From NCBI RefSeq assembly GCF_022227765.1, contig NZ_JAJMLZ010000002.1, positions 62,001 to 126,000 of the forward strand: a DNA stretch of 64,000 nucleotides. The letters run 5' to 3'. The stretch is from Ectothiorhodospira shaposhnikovii. GTDB lineage: Bacteria > Pseudomonadota > Gammaproteobacteria > Ectothiorhodospirales > Ectothiorhodospiraceae. The notes beneath the pieces were generated by a model. The model was not told the DNA's origin. It worked only from the letters and a program-made list of their open reading frames with translations, and did not search any database. Below, piece by piece: positions 8,579 to 16,801 of this stretch. The first letter of the stretch is position 1; each line of letters starts with the position of its first letter. A program made the translations under genes and the position numbers.

Positions 8579-9630
8579 AAAGGGACCCGCGTTGAAGCCG
8601 CATTGACCGCATTGAGCAATAGGCGCGCCATGAAGCGGGATGGAATGCGATCCCAAGGTGAAAAGCGAGGCAGTTGCCAGCGGTCGGCATTCCGGGTAGC
8701 CACGCCACCGGCGGTGCTGAAGGCGGCTTCGAAACCCAGATCGCGCACCAGCCTGACATGTTCGGCCTGATAGTCATCAAACGGACGGCCGTTGGGATAG
8801 GCGAACAGGGTCACCGACTCATCCAGCAGGGACTGCAGCTCGGCTCGTCCCTGCTGGATTTCCTGCCGCACCGTCTCGATGCCCACGGTCGTGAAAATGG
8901 GATGGCTGACCGTATGACAGCCCAAGACCATGCCGGATTTCTGCAACCGTCGAACCTGGTTCGAGGTCATCATCAGGTCCGTGGGCAAACCGCTCGATAC
9001 GGGCTCGATGATGCGCTGTATCAGTGCATCACGGTCGGAAGGGTCCAGGTTTTTCAACAGGGCAATGAGTCGGCGAGTGGAACGGCGTTTTTCATGAATC
9101 GAGCCGGTCAGGAAACGCTGGCCCAGACTGTCGCTCAGATCCAGCAGGTCGGTTTCCATCAGGCGCATGGCCTCGATCACCGTGTCATGCCACATCCGCC
9201 CACCATCCAGATAGCCGGTGGAGATGAAAAACGTGGCGGGAACGCGATGCTTCAGCAGAATGGGCAAAGCCACGTTGGCATTGTCCGCGTAACCGTCGTC
9301 AAAGGTCACGCAGACCGCCTTGGGAGGCAAGGTGCCCTGGCTCAGTCTCTCCATGGCCTCCGGCAGGCTCAGCAAGTTGAAGTGTTCCGCCAGCAAGGCA
9401 ATCTGCCAGTGAAAGGTTTCGGCATCCAGTGCTTCCGGTCTGAAGGGGTCCGGCTCGGGAAGGACCTGGTGGAAGATGAGAATGGACAGTCGCCCATTTG
9501 CGCCACCCTTGCAGATCATGGGCAACAGCCTTCCGGTCAGATCCACCAGGCCGCGATCCAGTCGACTACTGGGCTCCGGAGTCAGCAAGTTGCGGGACAT
9601 ACCGGAAATGGTTGCAGTGTAATGTGTCAT
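8572..9630 (-). CDS. Polysaccharide deacetylase (carbohydrate esterase 4-like)
   Basis: The 352-residue product carries the NodB-domain motif 1, 'TFDDGYADN' (109-117), whose two Asp residues supply the catalytic base and a metal ligand, a motif 2-like 'GCHTVSHPIFT' with the metal-binding histidines, and a third segment 'FAYPNG'. It would remove N- or O-acetyl groups from polysaccharide. It differs from the XrtA-operon deacetylase at 26470-27348. The ATG at 9630 is preferred because it overlaps the stop of the upstream glycosyltransferase in an ATGA, as do the other genes of this operon; the open frame continues upstream to 9759. No signal peptide is evident, so action on a lipid-linked intermediate in the cytoplasm is possible. 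Confidence 0.85.
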   Translation of the reverse strand: MTHYTATISGMSRNLLTPEPSSRLDRGLVDLTGRLLPMICKGGANGRLSILIFHQVLPEPDPFRPEALDAETFHWQIALLAEHFNLLSLPEAMERLSQGTLPPKAVCVTFDDGYADNANVALPILLKHRVPATFFISTGYLDGGRMWHDTVIEAMRLMETDLLDLSDSLGQRFLTGSIHEKRRSTRRLIALLKNLDPSDRDALIQRIIEPVSSGLPTDLMMTSNQVRRLQKSGMVLGCHTVSHPIFTTVGIETVRQEIQQGRAELQSLLDESVTLFAYPNGRPFDDYQAEHVRLVRDLGFEAAFSTAGGVATRNADRWQLPRFSPWDRIPSRFMARLLLNAVNAASTRVPLS

Positions 9631-10733
9631 GGTTCCATCGCCTCCCGATAGACGCCATATAACACCTGGCGTACCTGCTCCCATTGAAAGCCACCCACCG
9701 CCTCCAGACCGTTGCGGCGCAGCCGTGAAACTAGGCCAGGGGAATCCATGAGTCGGCATACGGCCTCGGCCATGGCCCGGGGTTCACCCGGAGGCACCAG
9801 CAGGGCGGTGCTGCCATCCTCCACCAGATAGGGTACGCCCCCCACATGGGTACTGACGACGGGAACCCCACTGGCCAAGGCCTCCAGAATGGAGTTGGGG
9901 GTGTTATCGATCAGACTGGGATTGAGCATGATGTCGGCACTGCGATACAGGTCCGGCAGCAGGCCAACTTCCAGACGGCCGGCAAACGTGACCCACGGCG
10001 TCAGTTGCAGCGATTGCACCAGGGCCTCCAGGGCGGGGCGCTCCGGTCCGTCACCGGCGATGGTCATTCGCGCCTCGGGGTGATGTTCCCGGATCAGGGC
10101 CAGGGCACGGATGGCCGTGGCGTTGTCGTAGATGTCTTCCAGGTTACGGGTCACGATGAGGTGCGGCCCCCCTCCCCCCGCTCCAGGGGTACAGGGGACA
10201 TAGGATCGATGCGGGGCAAATTTTGAAAGGTCGATCACATTGGGGACCACCACCGCCTCGGCATGGAAACGCCCAAAGACATCCCGCAGAAAGCCGGAGG
10301 GAACGATGATGCGCGACGCCCGCGACATGGTGGGGCGTATCCAGCGCCAGGACTGCTCGAAGAAGGCTTCCGCCCCACCGCCCCGGTAATTGACGACCAC
10401 CGGCACCCCCCGGATACGCCCGATCCAGATGGCGGGGGCCGCGAACAGATGCCAGGACCAACCGGAGTTGGCCATGACATGCATGACGCTGATTCGGTCG
10501 CACAGCCGCCACAGGGATACCACATAGGGGACAAGACGAAACAAGGCGCGCACGCCGCGGATGCGCTCAATCCAGCCGGGGTGATAGGGCGCGTTCATCT
10601 GGACCAGTTTCACCACCAGATGATCCTCCTGCAGCAGACGGGCCAGCTGCCGGGTCTGGTTGGCAATGCCGCCGGGGGGGGGTGGCAACGGCCCCACCAG
10701 ACCGATGCGCCAGGTCGGTTCAGGTATGTTCAT
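9627..10733 (-). CDS. Glycosyltransferase, GT4 family
   Basis: The 368-residue product opens with the GT-B nucleotide-fold signature 'WRIGLVGPLPPPPGGIANQT', and its C-terminal half has 'MTIAGDGPERPALE' and 'NPSLIDNTPNSILEALASG', the E-x7-E-like region that holds the nucleotide sugar in family 4 enzymes. The ATG at 10733 overlaps the stop of the CapK-like gene (ATGA), which rules out the 42-codon longer frame. It is the fourth gene of a five-gene operon (dehydrogenase, GT4, CapK-like, GT4, deacetylase). It presumably adds a sugar to the same glycan as its neighbour at 12084; donor and acceptor are unknown. Confidence 0.85.
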   Translation of the reverse strand: MNIPEPTWRIGLVGPLPPPPGGIANQTRQLARLLQEDHLVVKLVQMNAPYHPGWIERIRGVRALFRLVPYVVSLWRLCDRISVMHVMANSGWSWHLFAAPAIWIGRIRGVPVVVNYRGGGAEAFFEQSWRWIRPTMSRASRIIVPSGFLRDVFGRFHAEAVVVPNVIDLSKFAPHRSYVPCTPGAGGGGPHLIVTRNLEDIYDNATAIRALALIREHHPEARMTIAGDGPERPALEALVQSLQLTPWVTFAGRLEVGLLPDLYRSADIMLNPSLIDNTPNSILEALASGVPVVSTHVGGVPYLVEDGSTALLVPPGEPRAMAEAVCRLMDSPGLVSRLRRNGLEAVGGFQWEQVRQVLYGVYREAMEP

Positions 10734-12073
10734 GGGCGAGATGCGTAGGCTTCCGAAATCAAGGTGACGTACTTCCCGGACTTCCCCGGCGGGATGTGGT
10801 CGGGAAACGAGAAGGTGACGGGAAGATCCGTGCCCATCATGCCCTGCATCCCGCGACACACCTCATCCAACAGGGCCTGGGGGAACGGGGCATCGCGCAC
10901 CAGTAGGATCTCGATGGACAGGTCTCGACGCTGGATGATGCGGAACTGCTTGAGATCCGGCAGTTCCCGCAGGATGCCCACCAGGGCGGCACTGTGGATC
11001 AGACTGCCGTCCCGAGCCACGATGAAATCCGTCATACGCCCCATGACCTGCCCCAGGGTGGGCAGGGTGAGTCCGCAGGGACAGGGCTCCGCCTCCAACG
11101 CCACTCGATCACCGAGACGGTAGCGCAGCAGGGGCATGCCGTGGCCGTCCAGATTGGTCACCACCAGGTCACCCACGCCCTGTGCATCGGGCTCATCCAC
11201 CTCCAGCAGTACATGCTCGGCGGCGATGTGCAAGCGTCCGGCGGGGCATTCGTGGGCCAGATGTCCGCCGTCACGGGAACCGTATTCGTTGCCCACCGGA
11301 CACTGGAAGACCTCCAGCATCTTGTCCCGCTGGTTGGGATAGAGGACTTCGGAGGTGCAGGTCACCAGTTCAGGGCGCCAGCCGCCGAAGGCTTGTGGGT
11401 GGCGTTCCATGTAAAGGGCCACATGGTAGAGCACGGTAGGGTAGCCGTAGACCAGTCGAGGACGGAAACGGCGCAGTTGTTCCGCGCCTCGGGCCAAGGC
11501 CTCGTCACGCAGGTCCAGCCCAGAGATCACCACCTGATTGAGAAACCGGCGGTCCTTGAAGCGGCGCAAGGCGTCCTGCTTGCTCAGCTCCACCGGGGAC
11601 CCCCAGTAATCCACCTGACGGCTCCCGGGCTCGATGCCGAACCAGGCCCGGCCCCGCAACTTGGCGGCATTGTGCCAGGATTCCTTGATGGGATCGGTGT
11701 AGAACACCAGGGGCTGGCCGGTGGAGCCGCCGGTGGTATGGCGAATCAGCCGATCCCGGTGGTCATCGGCCGTCAGATCGTCCAGGTATTCGCGCACATC
11801 GGCCCTCTCCAGCAGGGGCAGCCGGGTCAGGACCTCCCGGCCCAGTTCTTCCGGATGGGACACCCCCAGCGCCTCGAAGCGCCGGCGGTAGAAGGGCACA
11901 TGGTGCCAGCAATGGGTCATGAGCCTTTGCAGCTTGCGGTCCTGCAGGGCCTTGAGGGCATCCGGAGACAGGCGTTCACTGCCCCTCAGCGAGGCATAAC
12001 AGGCGGCAGTGCCGCGTCCCCGAAGGCGTTCATGGAGGGGGAACACCACCGAACGAACAAACCCTTCATGCAT
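10730..12073 (-). CDS. CapK/phenylacetate-CoA ligase-like adenylate-forming enzyme
   Basis: The 447-residue product belongs to the ANL superfamily branch of PaaK and CapK. It has the AMP-binding P-loop 'HTTGGSTGQPLVFY', a 'NEYGSRDGG' motif corresponding to the aromatic/adenine-binding strand, 'LRYRLGDRV' with the ribose-binding Asp, and a small C-terminal domain ending near 'GKSGKYVTLI', where the catalytic Lys is expected. These enzymes activate a carboxylate as acyl-adenylate, often then transferring it to CoA or another acceptor. CapK homologues occur in capsule loci with unassigned roles. Placed between two glycosyltransferases, it may activate an acyl or aryl group that decorates the polysaccharide. 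The gap to the upstream gene is 10 nt, so it is co-transcribed. Substrate unknown. Confidence 0.8.
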   Translation of the reverse strand: MHEGFVRSVVFPLHERLRGRGTAACYASLRGSERLSPDALKALQDRKLQRLMTHCWHHVPFYRRRFEALGVSHPEELGREVLTRLPLLERADVREYLDDLTADDHRDRLIRHTTGGSTGQPLVFYTDPIKESWHNAAKLRGRAWFGIEPGSRQVDYWGSPVELSKQDALRRFKDRRFLNQVVISGLDLRDEALARGAEQLRRFRPRLVYGYPTVLYHVALYMERHPQAFGGWRPELVTCTSEVLYPNQRDKMLEVFQCPVGNEYGSRDGGHLAHECPAGRLHIAAEHVLLEVDEPDAQGVGDLVVTNLDGHGMPLLRYRLGDRVALEAEPCPCGLTLPTLGQVMGRMTDFIVARDGSLIHSAALVGILRELPDLKQFRIIQRRDLSIEILLVRDAPFPQALLDEVCRGMQGMMGTDLPVTFSFPDHIPPGKSGKYVTLISEAYASRP

Positions 12074-12083
12074 GGAACACCCC

Positions 12084-13298
12084 CTACCCTTGCCCGTTCA
12101 TGGTCCTTTGGCAGATATCCTCAAAACACCTGGCCACCGCCAGGGAGGAGCAGTGATCTTCCACGTGGCGGCGGGCGGCCTGTGACAGCCGTAGCCGCAG
12201 GGCCGAATCCGACAGGAGCCGGTCCAGGGCCTGGGCCATGGCCTCGGGGGTATCCGCCTGCAAAAACTGCTCGCCATCGGTGAGCGGCAGGCCTTCCACC
12301 CCCAGCCCGGTGGAAACCACCGGCAGGCCCATGGCCATGGCCTCGTAGGCCTTGATGCGGGTGCCGCCCCCCACCCGCAGGGGGATCACATAGGCCGCGC
12401 CACCGTATACATGGGGGCGGATGTCATCCACAAAGCCGGTGAAGGTCCAGGGCAGGTTGCGCCGGGCCGCCTGCTCCACCAGTTCCGGATGGGGCCTGCG
12501 TCCCACCACGGTCATGCGCGCACCGGGGCGACGCTGCGCCAGCAAGGGCCAGACCTCGTCCATGAAAAAGCGGATGCCGTCGATGTTGGCCTGCCAGTCC
12601 ATGGCACCGGTGAAGATCAGGTGGTCCCCGTCGCCGGGCGGCTGGTAGGCAAAGAAGTCCAGATCCACGCCGGTGGGGATGGCCTCCACCCGACGGTTCC
12701 GGGGCATGGCCCGGAATGCCTCGGCATCCCGTTCCGAGACTGCCACCACGGTATCGAAGCGGGGCAGTTCCCGGGCTTCGAAACGAGCCATCTTGCGATG
12801 CTGGCCCCGCCAGACGTAGCGTTTCAAGGGGTGGCCGGCCACCTCGGCATGCCGGCGAAAAATCTCCGCCTCCACGTTGTGGGTGAACATCACGGTGGGG
12901 CACAGGCTGTGGAGGGGGGCCAGGGTGGCGGCGTGGATGAAATCGAACACGGCCACCTGGGCACCCTGCTGAAGCTGTTCACGCACCCGGCGGCGGGCAA
13001 CGGGGTTCACGCCGGCGGCCACGGAAACAGGCTTGAGGGACAGTAAATGGCGCAGCCGGGTGATCCTGTGCAACGGCCCGACACTACGGGCCGGCCAGGC
13101 GATGAAGCGGTCGCAGACCGCTTCGATCTCTTCCCGATGTCGGGCCGTCTGCTCGGGCGTGGCCGGCGACATGAGGGTGATGTGAAACCGCCCGCCCTTC
13201 ATGCCCCGCAGGATCTGGGTGGTGCGGATCTTGCCGCCTTCGTCGGTGGGAAACAGAAACCGGGGTGACACAAAGACCAGGGACGGACGTTCGCTCAC
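12084..13298 (-). CDS. Glycosyltransferase, GT4 family (similar to XrtA-system sugar transferases)
   Basis: The 404-residue product begins 'LVFVSPRFLFPTDEGGKIRT', the same N-terminal pattern as the XrtA-associated transferase at 24192-25406 ('YLVHRIPYPPNKGDKIRSF'), and shares its 'IFTGAMDWQANIDGIRFF' and 'RVGGGTRIKAYEAMAMGLPV' segments. The two therefore look like paralogues, each near 404 residues. The GTG start overlaps the stop of the dehydrogenase gene by 4 nt, so translation is coupled. The conserved 'PLRVGGGTRIK' and following Glu form the nucleotide-sugar pocket. It may use an activated uronic acid or mannose made by the upstream dehydrogenase, but that is inference from context. Confidence 0.85.
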   Translation of the reverse strand: MSERPSLVFVSPRFLFPTDEGGKIRTTQILRGMKGGRFHITLMSPATPEQTARHREEIEAVCDRFIAWPARSVGPLHRITRLRHLLSLKPVSVAAGVNPVARRRVREQLQQGAQVAVFDFIHAATLAPLHSLCPTVMFTHNVEAEIFRRHAEVAGHPLKRYVWRGQHRKMARFEARELPRFDTVVAVSERDAEAFRAMPRNRRVEAIPTGVDLDFFAYQPPGDGDHLIFTGAMDWQANIDGIRFFMDEVWPLLAQRRPGARMTVVGRRPHPELVEQAARRNLPWTFTGFVDDIRPHVYGGAAYVIPLRVGGGTRIKAYEAMAMGLPVVSTGLGVEGLPLTDGEQFLQADTPEAMAQALDRLLSDSALRLRLSQAARRHVEDHCSSLAVARCFEDICQRTMNGQG

Positions 13299-14611
13299 CA
13301 GCAGATCCCCTGATAGGCGGCCTTGAGGGCGCCGCGGTCCTTGATACCCACTAGGTCAAGTACCTGCTGTTCCGGACCGGCATGGGCCAGCAACTGTGCC
13401 ACCAGCGGGGCATCACTCAGCCCCAGGACGATCACTTCCGAGTGTTCGATGAGGGCACGGCAATCTTCCATCAGCAGGGAGGCGATATGGGGCAGTGTCT
13501 CCTCGATGTAGCGCCGGTTGGCGCCGATGACCCGGGACAGCTGCACGTTGGGGTCGTGGATCTTCAGGTCCATGCCCTTGCCGATCAGACGCTCCGCCAG
13601 TTCCACCAGGGGGCTTTCGCGCATGTCGTCGGTGCCGCTCTTGAAACTCAGACCGATCAGGCCCACGCGCCGCTTGCCGCTGTCCAGGACAAAATCCACC
13701 GCATGGTCGATCTGCTGCTGATTGCTGGGAATGAGGCTGCCGAGCATGGGTAGCTCGGTGTCCTGCTCCTTGGCCATGTAGAGGACCGCCCGCAAATCCT
13801 TGGGCAGGCAGGAGCCGCCGAAGGCAAAACCGGGACGCAGGTAAGCCGGGGAAATGTTGAGCTGGCGGTCCCGGGTGACCAGTTCCATCACCTCGCGGGA
13901 GTCCAGGCCCAGGGACTGGGACAGGCGTCCCACCTCGTTGGCAAAGACGATCTTGAGGGCGTGGAAGGCATTGCAGGCGTACTTGACCATTTCCGCCGTG
14001 CCGATCCCGGTACCCACGAACTCGCAGGGCAGATGTTCGAAGATGGGCTTCACCTGGTCCAGGGTGCGTTCGGAATCGGCACCCACCACGGTGAAGGGGG
14101 GATGATCATAGTCCTTGATGGAGGAGCCTTCCCGCAGGAACTCCGGCTGGAAGGCCAGGCCGAAGCCCTCCCCCACCCGCTTGCCGGATGCGGATTCCAG
14201 CGTCGGCCCCACCAGCTCCAGGGTGGTGCCGGGCTTGACGGTGGAACGCAGCACCACGGTGTGATAGTGGTCCGTCAAGGCCAGGGCCTCGCCGATCTGC
14301 CGGGCCACGTTGCGCACGGCGGCAAGATCCTGGCTGCCGTTGCGGCTGGAGGGGGTGCCGACGCAGATGAAGGACACCTCCGAACGGCGGATGGCTTCGC
14401 TCACGTCGTTGGTGACCGTCAGGCGTCCCGCCTGTACCACCTGGGCAGTGAGTTCCTGGATGCCTTCCTCCACGATGGGGGAGTGCCCCCGACGCAACAG
14501 ATCCAGCTTGTGCGGGTCGATGTCGACCCCGACGACCTCATGGCCATCCCGTGCCAGACACGCGGCCGAGACCGCCCCCACGTACCCCATCCCAAAGATC
14601 GCGATTCTCAT
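13295..14611 (-). CDS. GDP-mannose 6-dehydrogenase-like nucleotide-sugar dehydrogenase (AlgD type)
   Basis: The 438-residue product oxidises a nucleotide-activated hexose to the uronic acid with two NAD+. It shows the NAD-binding 'GMGYVG' (7-12), 'FICVGTP' (81-87), the acyl-enzyme loop 'GFAFGGSCLPKD' with catalytic Cys268, and C-terminal 'LSFKSGTDDMRESPLVELAE'. Length, the position of Cys268 and the C-terminal ending 'GICW' all recall Pseudomonas AlgD more than UDP-glucose dehydrogenases, so GDP-mannuronate is the more likely product, though UDP-glucuronate cannot be excluded. It is the first gene of a five-gene minus-strand operon, and its start lies only 39 nt from the divergent asparagine-synthase homologue. 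Confidence 0.85.
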   Translation of the reverse strand: MRIAIFGMGYVGAVSAACLARDGHEVVGVDIDPHKLDLLRRGHSPIVEEGIQELTAQVVQAGRLTVTNDVSEAIRRSEVSFICVGTPSSRNGSQDLAAVRNVARQIGEALALTDHYHTVVLRSTVKPGTTLELVGPTLESASGKRVGEGFGLAFQPEFLREGSSIKDYDHPPFTVVGADSERTLDQVKPIFEHLPCEFVGTGIGTAEMVKYACNAFHALKIVFANEVGRLSQSLGLDSREVMELVTRDRQLNISPAYLRPGFAFGGSCLPKDLRAVLYMAKEQDTELPMLGSLIPSNQQQIDHAVDFVLDSGKRRVGLIGLSFKSGTDDMRESPLVELAERLIGKGMDLKIHDPNVQLSRVIGANRRYIEETLPHIASLLMEDCRALIEHSEVIVLGLSDAPLVAQLLAHAGPEQQVLDLVGIKDRGALKAAYQGICW

Positions 14612-14650
14612 GCTGGTCCATCCCGATGGTTCGGATTACCATGATTATTC

Positions 14651-16492
14651 ATGTTCCATGATGCACCCGCCATGACCGACTCCCCCAAGTTGCACGACGT
14701 GAGGCCAACCCAGGGCATTGCAGGCGCGCTGACCACGGCCGACGACTTCGACACCGTGATCCGTTCCACACTTTCCGGAAGACTGGAGGGCGGCGCCCTG
14801 GTCAGTCAAGGGCCGGCCTTCTGTGCCGCTGCCGGTGGTGGTGTGCTGCAAACCGATGGACTGATCCTGACCCTGACAGGCCGGGCGCATCATGGCGACG
14901 CTACCAGCGTGGATGCCGTCCTGCAAGCACTGGCCCGGGATTACCGCCGTCAGGGCGCGGCAGCACTGACCGTCCTCAAGGGGCCTTTTGCGCTGGCGAT
15001 CCTGGAGCCGGAACGCGGGCGCGGCCTGCTGGCGGTGGACAAGATCGGCATCCGGCAGCTCTATTATGCCCAGGACGGCACCCGGCTGAGCTTCTGCAGT
15101 GCCCTGGCCCCACTGGTGGAGGCGGGGCTGGGCGGTGATCTGGATGCCCAGGCGATCCATGACTATGTGTACTGTCATTTCATCCCCAGCCCCCGAAGCA
15201 TCTACCAGGGCATCCGCAAGCTGCCCGGCGGGCATGTGCTGGAGTGGGAGCGCGGGACGCATCGGGTACGCCCCTACTGGCTGCCCCGCTTTGAGGAAAC
15301 TCCCGTGGATGTGGCCGGGGCGGGCAAGGAGATGCTGGCGATCATCGAGCAGGCGGTGCGCGATGTTGCCGCATCGCCGGAAGCGCCGCGCACCGCCGCG
15401 TTTCTGAGCGGCGGACTGGACAGCTCCACCGTCACCGGGATGCTGGCCAGGGTGAGCGACGAGGCCCACGCCTACTCCATCGGTTTTGATGTGCCCGGTT
15501 ACGACGAGATGGAATATGCCCGGCTTGCCCGAGGCCATTTCGGGGCCGTCGGCCATGAGTATTACGTCACGCCGGACGACATCACCACCTGGCTGCCGCA
15601 TGTGGCGACTGCTTGCGATGAGCCGTTCGGTAATTCCTCCGTGCTGCCGGCGTTTCTGTGTGCCCGCAAGGCCCGCGAGGAAGGGGTGGAACTGATGCTG
15701 GCCGGGGATGGCGGGGATGAGCTGTTTGCCGGCAACGAACGCTATGCCAAGCAGGGTGTATTCGAGCATTTCAACCGCCTGCCCGCCTGGGCCAGACAGG
15801 GGCTGATCGCGGGCACGGCCCCGCTGGCGAATCTGCCGCTGCTGCGCAAGGCCCACAGTTATGTCACTCAGGCGCGGATTCCGCTGCCGGATCGGATGGA
15901 TACCTATGCCTTCCTGGAGCGCCATGATCCCCGGGAGGTTTTCACGGCGGGGTTCGTCGGCACGGTGGACCTGCATGCCCCCAGGGATCTGAAGCGAGGC
16001 CTGTTCGCGGCACCGGAAGGGGCTTCCCTGCTCAACCGCATGCTGTATCTGGACTGGCATTTCACCCTGCACGACAACGATCTGGTGAAGGTGAACACGG
16101 CCTGCCGGCTGGCCGGGGTGGAGGTAGCCTATCCGATGCTGGCCGAAGACCTGATGATGCTCTCCAACCGGATTCCGTCGGCGCGGAAGCTCAAGGGCAA
16201 CCAGTTGCGGTGGTTCTACAAACAGGCCTGCCGGGATTTTCTGCCGGAGGCCATCATTCAGAAGAAAAAGCATGGTTTCGGCCTGCCCTTCGGCATCTGG
16301 CTGCGGGATCATCCGCCCCTGCGGGATCTTGCCCTGGATGCACTGACCCGCCTCAAGGGGCGGGACATCATCCGGCCCGAGTTCATCGACGAGCTGATCC
16401 GCCTGCACCGGGACAAGCACGCCGCCTATTACGGGGAGCTGGTGTGGGTGCTGATGGTGCTGGAGCTGTGGCTGGCCGGACGCCGGCCTTGA
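14651..16492 (+). CDS. Asparagine synthase-like protein with degenerate glutaminase domain
   Basis: The 613-residue product has a complete ATP-pyrophosphatase domain, with P-loop 'FLSGGLDSS' at 251-259, 'AGDGGDELFAG' and the C-terminal 'QKKKHGFGLPFGIWL' segment of class B asparagine synthases. The N-terminal glutamine amidotransferase domain is present in outline ('GPFALAILE', then 'PSPRSIYQGIRKLPGGH') but lacks the catalytic Met-Cys-Gly start: there is no Cys before residue 58. It therefore should not hydrolyse glutamine itself and may use free ammonia or another nucleophile. The ATG at 14651 or at 14672 could be the start; both lack a good ribosome-binding site. It stands alone on the plus strand, divergent from the GDP-mannose dehydrogenase operon. 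A role in amidating sugar acids of the exopolysaccharide is plausible but unproven. Confidence 0.8.
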   Translation: MFHDAPAMTDSPKLHDVRPTQGIAGALTTADDFDTVIRSTLSGRLEGGALVSQGPAFCAAAGGGVLQTDGLILTLTGRAHHGDATSVDAVLQALARDYRRQGAAALTVLKGPFALAILEPERGRGLLAVDKIGIRQLYYAQDGTRLSFCSALAPLVEAGLGGDLDAQAIHDYVYCHFIPSPRSIYQGIRKLPGGHVLEWERGTHRVRPYWLPRFEETPVDVAGAGKEMLAIIEQAVRDVAASPEAPRTAAFLSGGLDSSTVTGMLARVSDEAHAYSIGFDVPGYDEMEYARLARGHFGAVGHEYYVTPDDITTWLPHVATACDEPFGNSSVLPAFLCARKAREEGVELMLAGDGGDELFAGNERYAKQGVFEHFNRLPAWARQGLIAGTAPLANLPLLRKAHSYVTQARIPLPDRMDTYAFLERHDPREVFTAGFVGTVDLHAPRDLKRGLFAAPEGASLLNRMLYLDWHFTLHDNDLVKVNTACRLAGVEVAYPMLAEDLMMLSNRIPSARKLKGNQLRWFYKQACRDFLPEAIIQKKKHGFGLPFGIWLRDHPPLRDLALDALTRLKGRDIIRPEFIDELIRLHRDKHAAYYGELVWVLMVLELWLAGRRP

Positions 16493-16631
16493 GTGTAAAA
16501 AATTCCGACACCACCCCCGCCTTCATCGTCCGGCCTCCGCATGGCCCCCCAAAAACGAGGGCAGGCCTGGGGGCTGGGCGCGGTTTATTAGCCATTTTCT
16601 GCCTTGAAAAGCCGCATCATGGGGTCTTTCT

Positions 16632-16656
16632 ATCCTGACAGGCAGAAACATCGGAT
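16632..16656 (+). promoter_or_regulatory. Candidate activator-binding site upstream of the sigma-54 promoter
   Basis: ATCCTGACA at the left end matches ATCCCGACA found before the first PEP-CTERM gene at 8 of 9 positions, and ATCGGAT at the right end gives a partial inverted repeat. It lies about 76-100 bp upstream of the -24 box. The proposal rests on two sites only. Confidence 0.35.
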
Positions 16657-16730
16657 TTTTTTACAATCTCAAGACTAAAAGCTTGAGGCACTCCGCATAA
16701 AATCGCATCCGGAAGCCATCACCCCGCTAC

Positions 16731-16747
16731 AGGCACACTTCATGCTT
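16731..16747 (+). promoter_or_regulatory. Sigma-54 (-24/-12) promoter of the second PEP-CTERM gene
   Basis: The sequence AGGCACACTTCATGCTT contains GGCAC and TGCTT with GG and GC 12 nt apart, the diagnostic RpoN spacing. The implied start near 16757 leaves a leader of about 45 nt, which includes a GAAGGA ribosome-binding site 10 nt before the ATG at 16802. Confidence 0.75.
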
Positions 16748-16801
16748 AAAAACTAGCATGCAGTTTTCCACCGAGCGCTTTTCGTGAAGGATCCAACGTC
16801 G

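Larger units (their letters stand above)
16493..16801. other. Intergenic region carrying the sigma-54 control region of the second PEP-CTERM gene
   Basis: About 309 bp without a credible coding sequence. It contains a GC-rich stretch just after the asparagine-synthase homologue (16515-16585), an AT-rich tract (16655-16680), a candidate activator site (16632-16656) and a -24/-12 promoter (16731-16747). No RNA gene was recognised. Confidence 0.6.

Noticed and set aside
14645-16420. Open frame of 591 codons on the minus strand opposite the asparagine-synthase homologue
   Set aside because: No family resemblance, whereas the plus-strand protein has the P-loop and synthase motifs.
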